From the NCBI GenBank assembly GCA_023078555.1, contig JALAAN010000010.1, forward strand, positions 620,001 to 684,000: a stretch of DNA of 64,000 nt, in the 5' to 3' direction. Positions 20,401-34,281 of this stretch are shown here, piece by piece (the first letter of the stretch is position 1; each line of letters begins with the position of its first letter). Below the pieces are notes generated by a model. That model saw only the letters and a program-made list of their open reading frames with translations. It had not been told where the DNA came from and did no database searches. This DNA comes from Ulva prolifera (Eukaryota > Chlorophyta > Ulvophyceae > Ulvales > Ulvaceae). The position numbers and the translations under genes were made by a program.

Positions 20401-23400
20401 ACAAAAACATGTTCCCAACCTCACCTTAGGGGCTGAATCTTTGCACATGATGCTCTCTATGTCAAAGGAATGTGGTGTAGAAGTTTGGAGGCAATCAAGT
20501 GATAAGTCAGGGCTAGGGCTGCTATCAATGTTGAAATGGCAGCGCGCTCTCCCTGCCACTCATGCAGAAATCCGCGCCTCACAAAAACATGTTCCCAACC
20601 TCACGTTAGGGGCTGAATCTTTGCACATGATGCTCTCTATGTCAAAGGAATGTGGTCTAGAAGTTTGGAGGCAATCAAGTGATAAGTCAGGGCTAGGGCT
20701 GCTATCAATGTTGAAATGGCAGCGTGCTCTCCCTGCCACTCATGCAGAAATCCTCGCCTCACAAAAACAGGTTCCCAACCTCACGTTAGGGGCTGAATCT
20801 TTGCACATGATGCTCTCTATGTCAAAGGAATGTGGTGCTAGAAGTTTGGAGGCAATCAAGTGATAAGTCAGGGCTAGGGCTGCTATCAATGTTGAAATGG
20901 CAGCGCGCTCTCCCGCCACTCATGCAGAAATCCCGCGCCTCACAAAAACAGGTTCCCAACCTCACGTTAGGGGCTGAATCTTTGCACATGATGCTCTCTA
21001 TGTCAAAGGAATGTGGTCTAGAAGTTTGGAGGCAATCAAGTGATAAGTCAGGGCTAAGGGCTGCTATCAATGTTGAAATGGCAGCGCGCTCTCCCGCCCC
21101 TCATGCAGAAATCCCGCGCCTCACAAAAACAGGTTCCCAACCTCACGTTAGGGGCTGAATCTTTGCACATGATGCTCTCTATGTCAAAGGAATGTGGTCT
21201 AGAAGTTTGGAGGCCAATCAAGTGATAAGTCAGGGCAAGGGCTGCTATCAATGTTGAAATGGCAGCGCGCTCTCCCGCCACTCATGCAGAAATCCCGCGT
21301 CTCACAAAAACAGGTTCCCAACCTCACGTTAGGGGCTGAATCTTTGCACATGATGCTCTCTATGTCAAAGGAATGTGGTGTAGAAGTTTGGAGGCAATCA
21401 AGTGATAAGTCAGGGCTAGGGCTGCTATCAATGTTGAAATGGCAGCACGCTCTCCCGCCACTCATGCAGAAATCTCGCCCTCGCAAAAACAGGTTCCCAA
21501 CCTCACGTTAGGGGCTGAATCTTTGCACATGATGCTCTCTATGTCAAAGGAATGTGGTCTAGAAGTTTGGAGGCAATCAAGTGACAAGTCAGGGCAAGGG
21601 CTGCTATCAATGTTGAAATGGCAGCGCGCTCTCCCGCCACACATGCAGAAATCCCGCGCCTCACAAAAACATGTTCCCAACCTCACGTTAGGGGCTGAAT
21701 CTTTGCACATGATGCTCTCTATGTCAAAGGAATGTGGTGTAGAAGTTTGGAGGCAATCAAGTGATAAGTCAGGGCTAGGGCTGCTATCAATGTTGAAATG
21801 GCAGCACGCTCTCCCGCCACTCATGCAGAAATCTCGCCCTCGCAAAAACAGGTTCCCAACCTCACGTTAGGGGCTGAATCTTTGCACATGATGCTCTCTA
21901 TGTCAAAGGAATGTGGTCTAGAAGTTTGGAGGCTATCAAGTGACAAGTCAGGGCAAGGGCTGCTATCAATGTTGAAATGGCAGCACGCTCTCCCGCCACT
22001 CATGCAGAAATCTCGCCCTCGCAAAAACATGTTCCCAACCTCACGTTAGGGGCTGAATCTTTGCACATGATGCTCTCTATGTCAAAGGAATGTGGTCTAG
22101 AAGTTTGGAGGCAATCAAGTGATAAGTCAGGGCTAGGGCGGCCATCAATGTTGAAATGGCAGCGTGCTCCCATGCCACTCATGCAGAAATCCCGCGCCTC
22201 ACAAAAACATGTTCACAACATCACGTTAGGGGCTGAATCTTTGCACATGATGCTCTCTATGTCAAAGGAATGTGGTCTAGAAGTCTGGAGGCAATCAAGT
22301 GATAAGTCAGGGCTAGGGCTGCTATCAATGTTGAAATGGCAGCGTGCTCCCATGCCCCTCATGCAGAAATCTCGCCCTCACAAAAACAGGTTCCCAACCT
22401 CACGTTCGGGGCTGAATCTTTGCACATGATGCTCTCTATGTCAAAGGAATGTGGTCTAGAAGTTTGGAGGCAATCAAGTGATAAGTCAGGGCTAGGGCTG
22501 CTATCAATGTTGAAATGGCAGCGTGCTCCCATGCCCCTCATGCAGAAATCTCGCCCTCACAAAAACAGGTTCCCAACCTCACGTTAGGGGCTGAATCTTT
22601 GCACATGATGCTCTCTATGTCAAAGGAATGTGGTGTAGAAGTTTGGAGGCAATCAAGTGATAAGTCAGGGCTAGGGCTGCTGTCAATGTTGAAATGGCAG
22701 CGTGCTCCCATGCCCCTCATGCAGAAATCCCGCGCCTCACAAAAACATGTTCCCAACCTCACGTTAGGGGCTGAATCTTTGCACATGATGCTCTCTATGT
22801 CAAAGGAATGTGGTGTAGAAGTTTGGAGGCCATCAAGTGATAAGTCAGGGCAAGGGTTGCTATCAATTTTGAAAAGGCAGCGCGCTCTCCCGCCCCTCAT
22901 GCAGAAATCCCGCGCCTCACAAAAACAGGTTCCCAACCTCACGTTAGGGGCTGAATCTTTGCACATGATACTCTCTATGTCACAGGAATGTGGTCTAGAA
23001 GTTTGGAGGCAATCAAGTGATAAGTCAGGGCAAGGGCTCCTATCAATGTTGAAATGGCAGCGCGCTCTCCCGCCACTCATGCAGAAATCTCGCCCTCACA
23101 AAAACAGGTTCCCAACCTCACGTTAGGGGCTGAATCTTTGCACATGATGCTCTCTATGTCAAAGGAATGTGGTCTAGAAGTTTGGAGGCAATCAAGTGAC
23201 AAGTCAGGGCAAGGGTTGCTATCAATGTTGAAATGGCAGCGCGCTCTCCCGCCCCTCATGCAGAAATCTCGCCCTCACAAAAACAGGTTCCCAACCTCAC
23301 GTTCGGGGCTGAATCTTTGCACATGATGCTCTCTATGTCAATGGAATGTGGTGTAGAAGTTTGGAGGCAATCAAGTGATAAGTCAGGGCAAGGGTTGCTA

Positions 23401-26400
23401 TCAATGTTGAAAAGGCAGCGCGCTCTCCCGCCCCTCATGCAGAAATCTCGCCCTCGCAAAAACAGGTTCCCAACCTCACGTTAGGGGCTGAATCTTTGCA
23501 CATGATGCTATCTATGTCAAATTAATGTGATGTGAGGGTTTGGAGGCAATCAAGTGATAACTCAGGGCTAGGGCTGCTTTAAATGTTGAAATGGCAGCGT
23601 GCTCCCATGCCACTCATGCAGAAATCTCGCACCTCACAAAAACATGTTCCCAACATCACGTTAGGGGCTGAATCTTTGCACATGATGCTCTCTATGTCAA
23701 AGGAATGTGCTCTAGAAGTTTGGAGGCAATCAAGTGATAAGTCAGGGCTAGGGCTGCTATCAATGTTGAAATGGCAGCGTGCTCCCATGCCCCTCATGCA
23801 GAAATCTCGCCCTCACAAAAACAGGTTCCCAACCTCACGTTCGGGGCTGAATCTTTGCACATGATGCTCTCTATGTCAAAGGAATGTGGTGTAGAAGTTT
23901 GGAGGCAATCAAGTGATAAGTCAGGGCTAGGGCTGCTATCAATGTTGAAATGGCAGCGCGCTCTCCCGCCACTCATGCAGAAATCCCGCGCCTCACAAAA
24001 ACAGGTTCCCAACCTCACGTTAGGGGCTGAATCTTTGCACATGATGCTCTCTTTGTCAAAGGAATGTGGTCTAGAAGTTTGGAGGCAATCAAGTGATAAG
24101 TCAGGGCAAGGGTTGCTATCAATGTTGAAAAGGCAGCGCGCTCTCCCGCCCCTCATGCAGAAATCCCGCGCCTCACAAAAACAGGTTCCCAACCTCACGT
24201 TAGGGGCTGAATCTTTGCACATGATGCTCTCTATGTCAAAGGAATGTGGTGTAGAAGTTTGGAGGCAATCAAGTGACAAGTCAGGGCTAGGGCTGCTATC
24301 AATGTTGAAATGGCAGCACGCTCTCCCGCCACTCATGCAGAAATCTCGCCCTCGCAAAAACAGGTTCCCAACCTCACGTTAGGGGCTGAATCTTTGCACA
24401 TGATGCTCTCTATGTCAAAGGAATGTGGTCTAGAAGTTTGGAGGCAATCAAGTGACAAGTCAGGGCAAGGGCTGCTATCAATGTTGAAATGGCAGCGCGC
24501 TCTCCCGCCACACATGCAGAAATCCCGCGCCTCACAAAAACATGTTCCCAACCTCACGTTAGGGGCTGAATCTTTGCACATGATGCTCTCTATGTCAAAG
24601 GAATGTGGTCTAGAAGTTTGGAGGCAATCAAGTGATAAGTCAGGGCTAGGGCGGCCATCAATGTTGAAATGGCAGCGTGCTCCCATGCCACTCATGCAGA
24701 AATCCCGCGCCTCACAAAAACATGTTCACAACATCACGTTAGGGGCTGAATCTTTGCACATGATGCTCTCTATGTCAAAGGAATGTGGTCTAGAAGTTTG
24801 GAGGCAATCAAGTGATAAGTCAGGGCTAGGGCTGCTATCAATGTTGAAATGGCAGCGTGCTCCCATGCCCCTCATGCAGAAATCTCGCCCTCACAAAAAC
24901 AGGTTCCCAACCTCACGTTCGGGGCTGAATCTTTGCACATGATGCTCTCTATGTCAAAGGAATGTGGTGTAGAAGTTTGGAGGCAATCAAGTGATAAGTC
25001 AGGGCTAGGGCTGCTGTCAATGTTGAAATGGCAGCGTGCTCCCATGCCCCTCATGCAGAAATCCCGCGCCTCACAAAAACATGTTCCCAACCTCACGTTA
25101 GGGGCTGAATCTTTGCACATGATGCTCTCTATGTCAAAGGAATGTGGTGTAGAAGTTTGGAGGCCATCAAGTGATAAGTCAGGGCAAGGGTTGCTATCAA
25201 TTTTGAAAAGGCAGCGCGCTCTCCCGCCCCTCATGCAGAAATCCCGCGCCTCACAAAAACAGGTTCCCAACCTCACGTTAGGGGCTGAATCTTTGCACAT
25301 GATACTCTCTATGTCACAGGAATGTGGTCTAGAAGTTTGGAGGCAATCAAGTGATAAGTCAGGGCAAGGGCTCCTATCAATGTTGAAATGGCAGCGCGCT
25401 CTCCCGCCACTCATGCAGAAATCTCGCCCTCACAAAAACAGGTTCCCAACCTCACGTTAGGGGCTGAATCTTTGCACATGATGCTCTCTATGTCAAAGGA
25501 ATGTGGTCTAGAAGTTTGGAGGCAATCAAGTGACAAGTCAGGGCAAGGGTTGCTATCAATGTTGAAATGGCAGCGCGCTCTCCCGCCCCTCATGCAGAAA
25601 TCTCGCCCTCACAAAAACAGGTTCCCAACCTCACGTTAGGGGCTGAATCTTTGCACATGATGCTCTCTATGTCAAAGGAATGTGGTCTAGAAGTTTGGAG
25701 GCAATCAAGTGACAAGTCAGGGCAAGGGCTGCTATCAATGTTGAAATGGCAGCGCGCTCTCCCGCCACTCATGCAGAAATCCCGCGCTTCACAAAAACAG
25801 GTTCCCAACCTCATGTTAGGGGCTGAATCTTTGCACATGATGCTCTCTATGTCAAAGGAATGTGGTGTAGCAGTTTGGAGGCAATCAATTGATAAGTCAG
25901 GGCTAGGGCTGCTATCAATGTTGAAATGGCAGCACGCTCTCCCGCCACTCATGCAGAAATCTCGCCCTCGCAAAAACAGGTTCCCAACCTCACGTTAGGG
26001 GCTGAATCTTTGCACATGATGCTCTCTATGTCAAAGGAATGTGGTCTAGAAGTTTGGAGGCAATCAAGTGACAAGTCAGGGCAAGGGCTGCTATCAATGT
26101 TGAAATGGCAGCGCGCTCTCCCGCCACACATGCAGAAATCCCGCGCCTCACAAAAACATGTTCCCAACCTCACGTTAGGGGCTGAATCTTTGCACATGAT
26201 GCTCTCTATGTCAAAGGAATGTGGTGTAGAAGTTTGGAGGCAATCAAGTGATAAGTCAGGGCTAGGGCTGCTATCAATGTTGAAATGGCAGCACGCTCTC
26301 CCGCCACTCATGCAGAAATCTCGCCCTCGCAAAAACAGGTTCCCAACCTCACGTTAGGGGCTGAATCTTTGCACATGATGCTCTCTATGTCAAAGGAATG

Positions 26401-29400
26401 TGGTCTAGAAGTTTGGAGGCAATCAAGTGACAAGTCAGGGCAAGGGCTGCTATCAATGTTGAAATGGCAGCGTGCTCCCATGCCACTCATGCAGAAATCC
26501 CGCGCCTCACAAAAACATGTTCACAACATCACGTTAGGGGCTGAATCTTTGCACATGATGCTCTCTATGTCAAAGGAATGTGGTGTAGAAGTTTGGAGGC
26601 AATCAAGTGATAAGTCAGGGCTAGGGCTGCTATCAATGTTGAAATGGCAGCGCGCTCTCCCGCCACTCATGCAGAAATCCCGCGCCTCACAAAAACAGGT
26701 TCCCAACCTCACGTTAGGGGCTGAATCTTTGCACATGATGCTCTCTTTGTCAAAGGAATGTGGTCTAGAAGTTTGGAGGCAATCAAGTGATAAGTCAGGG
26801 CAAGGGTTGCTATCAATGTTGAAAAGGCAGCGCGCTCTCCCGCCCCTCATGCAGAAATCCCGCGCCTCACAAAAACAGGTTCCCAACCTCACGTTTGGGG
26901 CTGAATCTTTGCACATGATACTCTCTATGTCAAAGGAATGTGGTGTAGAAATTTGGAGGCAATCAAGTGATAAGTCAGGGCAAGGGCTGCTATCAATGTT
27001 GAAAAGGCAGCGCGCTCTCCCGCCCCTCATGCAGAAATCTCGCCCTCACAAAAACAGGTTCCCAACCTCACGTTAGGGGCTGAATCTTTGCACATGATCC
27101 TCTCTATGTCAAAGGAATGTGTTGTAGAAGTTTGGAGGCAATCAAGTGATAAGTCAGGGCTAGGGCTGCCATCAATGTTGAAATGGCAGCGTGCTCCCAT
27201 GCCACTCATGCAGAAATCCCGCGCCTCACAAAAACATGTTCCCAACATCACGTTAGGGGCTGAATCTTTGCACATGATGCTCTCTATGTCAAAGGAATGT
27301 GCTCTAGAAGTTTGGAGGCAATCAAGTGATAAGTCAGGGCTAGGGCTGCTATCAATGTTGAAATGGCAGCACGCTCTCCCGCCACTCATGCAGAAATCTC
27401 GCCCTCGCAAAAACAGGTTCCCAACCTCACGTTAGGGGCTGAATCTTTGCACATGATGCTATCTATGTCAAATTAATGTGATGTGAGGGTTTGGAGGCAA
27501 TCAAGTGATAACTCAGGGCTAGGGCTGCTTTAAATGTTGAAATGGCAGCGTGCTCCCAAGCCACTCATGCAGAAATCTCGCACCTCACAAAAACAGGTTC
27601 CCATCCTCACCTTAGGGGCTGAATCTTTGCACATGATGCTCTCTATGTCAAAGGAATGTGGTGTAGAAGTTTGGAGGCAATCAAGTGATAAGTCAGGGCT
27701 AGGGCTGCTATCAATGTTGAAATGGCAGCACGCTCTCCCGCCACTCATGCAGAAATCTCGCCCTCGCAAAAACAGGTTCCCAACCTCACGTTAGGGGCTG
27801 AATCTTTACACATGATGCTATCTATGTCAAATTAATGTGATGTGAGGGTTTGGAGGCAATCAAGTGATAACTCAGGGCTAGGGCTGCTTTAAATGTTGAA
27901 ATGGCAGCGTGCTCCCATGCCACTCATGCAGAAATCTCGCACCTCACAAAAACAGGTTCCCAACCTCACCTTAGGGGCTGAATCTTTGCACATGATGCTC
28001 TCTATGTCAAAGGAATGTGGTGTAGAAGTTTGGAGGCAATCAAGTGATAAGTCAGGGCTAGGGCTGCTATCAATGTTGAAATGGCAGCGCGCTCTCCCGC
28101 CACTCATGCAGAAATCCCGCGCCTCACAAAAACAGGTTCCCAACCTCACGTTAGGGGCTGAATCTTTGCACATGATGCTCTCTTTGTCAAAGGAATGTGG
28201 TCTAGAAGTTTGGAGGCAATCAAGTGATAAGTCAGGGCAAGGGTTGCTATCAATGTTGAAAAGGCAGCGCGCTCTCCCGCCCCTCATGCAGAAATCCCGC
28301 GCCTCACAAAAACAGGTTCCCAACCTCACGTTTGGGGCTGAATCTTTGCACATGATACTCTCTATGTCAAAGGAATGTGGTGTAGAAGTTTGAAGGCAAT
28401 CAAGTGATAAGTCAGGGCAAGGGCTGCTATCAATGTTGAAAAGGCAGCGCGCTCTCCCGCCCCTCATGCAGAAATCTCGCCCTCACAAAAACAGGTTCCC
28501 AACCTCACGTTAGGGGCTGAATCTTTGCACATGATGCTCTCTATGTCAAGGAATGTGGTGTAGAAGTTTGGAGGCAATCAAGTGATAAGTCAGGGCTAGG
28601 GCTGCTATCAATGTTGAAATGGCAGCACGCTCTCCCGCCCCTCATGCAGAAATCTCGCCCTCACAAAAAACAGGTTCCCAACCTCACGTTAGGGGCTGAA
28701 TCTTTGCACATGATACTCTCTATGTCAAAGGAATGTGGTGCTAGAAGTTTGGAGGCAATCAAGTGATAAGTCAGGGCAGGGCTGCTATCAATGTTGAAAA
28801 GGCAGCGCGCTCTCCCGCCCCTCATGCAGAAAATCTCGCCCTCGCAAAAACAGGTTCCCAACCTCACGTTAGGGGCTGAATCTTTGCACATGATGCTATC
28901 TATGTCAAATTAATGTGATGTGAGGGTTTGGAGGCAATCAAGTGATAACTCAGGGCTAGGGCTGCTTAAATGTTGAAATGGCAGCGTGCTCCCATGCCAC
29001 TCATGCAGAAATCTCCGCGCCTCACAAAAACATGTTCCCAATCCTCACGCTTACGGGGCTGAATCTTTGCACATGATGCTCTCTATGTCAAAGGAATGTG
29101 CTCTAGAAGTTTGGAGGCAATCAAGTGATAAGTCAGGGCTAGGGCTGCTATCAATGTTGAAATGGCAGCACGCTCTCCCGCCACTCATGCAGAAATCTCG
29201 CCCTCGCAAAAACAGGTTCCCAACCTCACGTTAGGGGCTGAATCTTTGCACATGATGCTATCTATGTCAAATTAATGTGATGTGAGGGTTTGGAGGCAAT
29301 CAAGTGATAACTCAGGGCTAGGGCTGCTTTAAATGTTGAAATGGCAGCGTGCTCCCAAGCCACTCATGCAGAAATCTCGCACCTCACAAAAACAGGTTCC

Positions 29401-32400
29401 CATCCTCACCTTAGGGGCTGAATCTTTGCACATGATGCTCTCTATGTCAAAGGAATGTGGTGTAGAAGTTTGGAGGCAATCAAGTGATAAGTCAGGGCTA
29501 GGGCTGCTATCAATGTTGAAATGGCAGCACGCTCTCCCGCCACTCATGCAGAAATCTCGCCCTCGCAAAAACAGGTTCCCAACCTCACGTTAGGGGCTGA
29601 ATCTTTGCACATGATGCTATCTATGTCAAATTAATGTGATGTGAGGGTTTGGAGGCAATCAAGTGATAACTCAGGGCTAGGGCTGCTTTAAATGTTGAAA
29701 TGGCAGCGTGCTCCCATGCCACTCATGCAGAAATCTCGCACCTCACAAAAACAGGTTCCCAACCTCACCTTAGGGGCTGAATCTTTGCACATGATGCTCT
29801 CTATGTCAAAGGAATGTGGTGTAGAAGTTTGGAGGCAATCAAGTGATAAGTCAGGGCTAGGGCTGCTATCAATGTTGAAATGGCAGCGCGCTCTCCCGCC
29901 ACTCATGCAGAAATCCCGCGCCTCACAAAAACAGGTTCCCAACCTCACGTTAGGGGCTGAATCTTTGCACATGATGCTCTCTTTGTCAAAGGAATGTGGT
30001 CTAGAAGTTTGGAGGCAATCAAGTGATAAGTCAGGGCAAGGGTTGCTATCAATGTTGAAAAGGCAGCGCGCTCTCCCGCCCCTCATGCAGAAATCCCGCG
30101 CCTCACAAAAACAGGTTCCCAACCTCACGTTTGGGGCTGAATCTTTGCACATGATACTCTCTATGTCAAAGGAATGTGGTGTAGAAGTTTGAAGGCAATC
30201 AAGTGATAAGTCAGGGCAAGGGCTGCTATCAATGTTGAAAAGGCAGCGCGCTCTCCCGCCCCTCATGCAGAAATCTCGCCCTCACAAAAACAGGTTCCCA
30301 ACCTCACGTTAGGGGCTGAATCTTTGCACATGATGCTCTCTATGTCAAAGGAATGTGGTGTAGAAGTTTGGAGGCAATCAAGTTATAAGTCAGGGCTAGG
30401 GCTGCTATCAATGTTGAAATGGCAGCACGCTCTCCCGCCACTCATGCAGAAATCTCGCCCTCGCAAAAACAGGTTCCCAACCTCACGTTAGGGGCTGAAT
30501 CTTTGCACATGATGCTATCTATGTCAAATTAATGTGATGTGAGGGTTTGGAGGCAATCAAGTGATAACTCAGGGCTAGGGCTGCTTTAAATGTTGAAATG
30601 GCAGCGTGCTCCCAAGCCACTCATGCAGAAATCTCGCACCTCACAAAAACAGGTTCCCATCCTCACCTTAGGGGCTGAATCTTTGCACATGATGCTCTCT
30701 ATGTCAAAGGAATGTGGTGTAGAAGTTTGGAGGCAATCAAGTGATAAGTCAGGGCTAGGGCTGCTATCAATGTTGAAATGGCAGCACGCTCTCCCGCCAC
30801 TCATGCAGAAATCTCGCCCTCGCAAAAACAGGTTCCCAACCTCACGTTAGGGGCTGAATCTTTGCACATGATGCTATCTATGTCAAATTAATGTGATGTG
30901 AGGGTTTGGAGGCAATCAAGTGATAACTCAGGGCTAGGGCTGCTTTAAATGTTGAAATGGCAGCGTGCTCCCAAGCCACTCATGCAGAAATCTCGCACCT
31001 CACAAAAACAGGTTCCCATCCTCACCTTAGGGGCTGAATCTTTGCACATGATGCTCTCTATGTCAAAGGAATGTGGTGTAGAAGTTTGGAGGCAATCAAG
31101 TGATAAGTCAGGGCTAGGGCTGCCATCAATGTTGAAATGGCAGCGTGCTCCCATGCCACTCATGCAGAAATCCCGCGCCTCACAAAAACATGTTCCCAAC
31201 ATCACGTTAGGGGCTGAATCTTTGCACATGATGCTCTCTATGTCAAAGGAATGTGCTCTAGAAGTTTGGAGGCAATCAAGTGATAAGTCAGGGCTAGGGC
31301 TGCTATCAATGTTGAAATGGCAGCACGCTCTCCCGCCACTCATGCAGAAATCTCGCCCTCGCAAAAACAGGTTCCCAACCTCACGTTAGGGGCTGAATCT
31401 TTGCACATGATGCTATCTATGTCAAATTAATGTGATGTGAGGGTTTGGAGGCAATCAAGTGATAACTCAGGGCTAGGGCTGCTTTAAATGTTGAAATGGC
31501 AGCGTGCTCCCAAGCCACTCATGCAGAAATCTCGCACCTCACAAAAACAGGTTCCCATCCTCACCTTAGGGGCTGAATCTTTGCACATGATGCTCTCTAT
31601 GTCAAAGGAATGTGGTGTAGAAGTTTGGAGGCAATCAAGTGATAAGTCAGGGCTAGGGCTGCTATCAATGTTGAAATGGCAGCACGCTCTCCCGCCACTC
31701 ATGCAGAAATCTCGCCCTCGCAAAAACAGGTTCCCAACCTCACGTTAGGGGCTGAATCTTTGCACATGATGCTATCTATGTCAAATTAATGTGATGTGAG
31801 GGTTTGGAGGCAATCAAGTGATAACTCAGGGCTAGGGCTGCTTTAAATGTTGAAATGGCAGCGTGCTCCCATGCCACTCATGCAGAAATCTCGCACCTCA
31901 CAAAAACAGGTTCCCAACCTCACCTTAGGGGCTGAATCTTTGCACATGATGCTCTCTATGTCAAAGGAATGTGGTCTAGAAGTTTGGAGGCAATCAAGTG
32001 ACAAGTCAGGGCAAGGGCTGCTATCAATGTTGAAATGGCAGCGCGCTCTCCCGCCACTCATGCAGAAATCCCGCGCTTCACAAAAACAGGTTCCCAACCT
32101 CATGTTAGGGGCTGAATCTTTGCACATGATGCTCTCTATGTCAAAGGAATGTGGTGTAGCAGTTTGGAGGCAATCAATTGATAAGTCAGGGCTAGGGCTG
32201 CTATCAATGTTGAAATGGCAGCACGCTCTCCCGCCACTCATGCAGAAATCTCGCCCTCGCAAAAACAGGTTCCCAACCTCACGTTAGGGGCTGAATCTTT
32301 GCACATGATGCTCTCTATGTCAAAGGAATGTGGTCTAGAAGTTTGGAGGCAATCAAGTGACAAGTCAGGGCAAGGGCTGCTATCAATGTTGAAATGGCAG

Positions 32401-33821
32401 CGCGCTCTCCCGCCACACATGCAGAAATCCCGCGCCTCACAAAAACAGGTTCCCAACCTCACGTTAGGGGCTGAATCTTTGCACATGATGCTCTCTATGT
32501 CAAAGGAATGTGGTCTAGAAGTTTGGAGGCAATCAAGTGACAAGTCAGGGCAAGGGCTGCTATCAATGTTGAAATGGCAGCGTGCTCCCATGCCACTCAT
32601 GCAGAAATCCCGCGCCTCACAAAAACATGTTCACAACATCACGTTAGGGGCTGAATCTTTGCACATGATGCTCTCTATGTCAAAGGAATGTGGTGTAGAA
32701 GTTTGGAGGCAATCAAGTGATAAGTCAGGGCTAGGGCTGCTATCAATGTTGAAATGGCAGCGCGCTCTCCCGCCACTCATGCAGAAATCCCGCGCCTCAC
32801 AAAAACAGGTTCCCAACCTCACGTTAGGGGCTGAATCTTTGCACATGATGCTCTCTTTGTCAAAGGAATGTGGTCTAGAAGTTTGGAGGCAATCAAGTGA
32901 TAAGTCAGGGCAAGGGTTGCTATCAATGTTGAAAAGGCAGCGCGCTCTCCCGCCCCTCATGCAGAAATCCCGCGCCTCACAAAAACAGGTTCCCAACCTC
33001 ACGTTTGGGGCTGAATCTTTGCACATGATACTCTCTATGTCAAAGGAATGTGGTGTAGAAATTTGGAGGCAATCAAGTGATAAGTCAGGGCAAGGGCTGC
33101 TATCAATGTTGAAAAGGCAGCGCGCTCTCCCGCCCCTCATGCAGAAATCTCGCCCTCACAAAAACAGGTTCCCAACCTCACGTTAGGGGCTGAATCTTTG
33201 CACATGATCCTCTCTATGTCAAAGGAATGTGTTGTAGAAGTTTGGAGGCAATCAAGTGATAAGTCAGGGCTAGGGCTGCCATCAATGTTGAAATGGCAGC
33301 GTGCTCCCATGCCACTCATGCAGAAATCCCGCGCCTCACAAAAACATGTTCCCAACATCACGTTAGGGGCTGAATCTTTGCACATGATGCTCTCTATGTC
33401 AAAGGAATGTGCTCTAGAAGTTTGGAGGCAATCAAGTGATAAGTCAGGGCTAGGGCTGCTATCAATGTTGAAATGGCAGCACGCTCTCCCGCCACTCATG
33501 CAGAAATCTCGCCCTCGCAAAAACAGGTTCCCAACCTCACGTTAGGGGCTGAATCTTTGCACATGATGCTATCTATGTCAAATTAATGTGATGTGAGGGT
33601 TTGGAGGCAATCAAGTGATAACTCAGGGCTAGGGCTGCTTTAAATGTTGAAATGGCAGCGTGCTCCCAAGCCACTCATGCAGAAATCTCGCACCTCACAA
33701 AAACAGGTTCCCATCCTCACCTTAGGGGCTGAATCTTTGCACATGATGCTCTCTATGTCAAAGGAATGTGGTGTAGAAGTTTGGAGGCAATCAAGTGATA
33801 AGTCAGGGCTAGGGCTGCTAT
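14489..33821 (+). repeat. 179/180 bp satellite array, segment 3
   Basis: The segment is 19.3 kb of uninterrupted head-to-tail satellite, resuming in phase after the hAT element. It mixes 180 bp and 179 bp monomers and 359 bp dimers. Blocks shared with other parts of the window include about 14.7-15.8 kb with 7.0-8.1 kb (offset 7,712 bp), about 21.8-25.2 kb with 59.1-62.5 kb (offset about 37,330 bp), and about 25.7-27.7 kb with 31.9-33.8 kb. Two patches, about 20550-21220 and 28540-29060, have many one-base insertions and deletions unlike the rest. No gene is supported. Confidence 0.96.
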
Positions 33822-33841
33822 CACTACAAGGATGGTAGGCA
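33822..33841 (+). repeat. Left terminal inverted repeat of the CACTA-like element
   Basis: CACTACAAGGATGGTAGGCA is perfectly inverted at 36117-36136. Beyond it both ends share TGTACATTA a few bases further in, giving an imperfect extension to about 37 bp. Confidence 0.93.
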
Positions 33842-33847
33842 GGTGAT

Positions 33848-34281
33848 GCTGTACATTATCAGTGACCCATTGCCGGCTGAACAGTAGGCAAACAGTGTCC
33901 AGATGTGTATAAACTGTATGGCGATCGACGCAGGAGTGGCCGAGTGCTGTACAGCTAACGTGCTGTTTGACAGGGATGTGAACGGTGGTGTTGCACGGTC
34001 GACGCGCTGCGACTGTGGACAATGTACACTTCTGTGCGACGAGTGCGCGAGCTGCCCATTCAATCCTGTGAAATGTTCACGAGTACCTGGATGATGTGCA
34101 CGTGCAAGTACTTCGGCCTGCATCATGCAGTGCAAGTGGACCGGCAAGATGCGCTCGTCGTGTACATTCCTCGCGTGGCGTGTTCACGTCCTTAAAAATC
34201 GGCACATTACTGACACTCTTTCATGAATAATGTGCTCGTCAGGCGTAGGCTACGAGTGCTGTTATACCACAATGATGTACA
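33848..34281 (+). repeat. Left subterminal TGTACA cluster
   Basis: TGTACA occurs at 33850-33855, 33948-33953, 34023-34028, 34161-34166 and 34276-34281. Related words (GTGCTGT, CCGAGTGCTG, GTGCAC) lie between. CACTA elements bind their accessory protein through subterminal motif arrays; this cluster is the likely equivalent. Confidence 0.65.
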
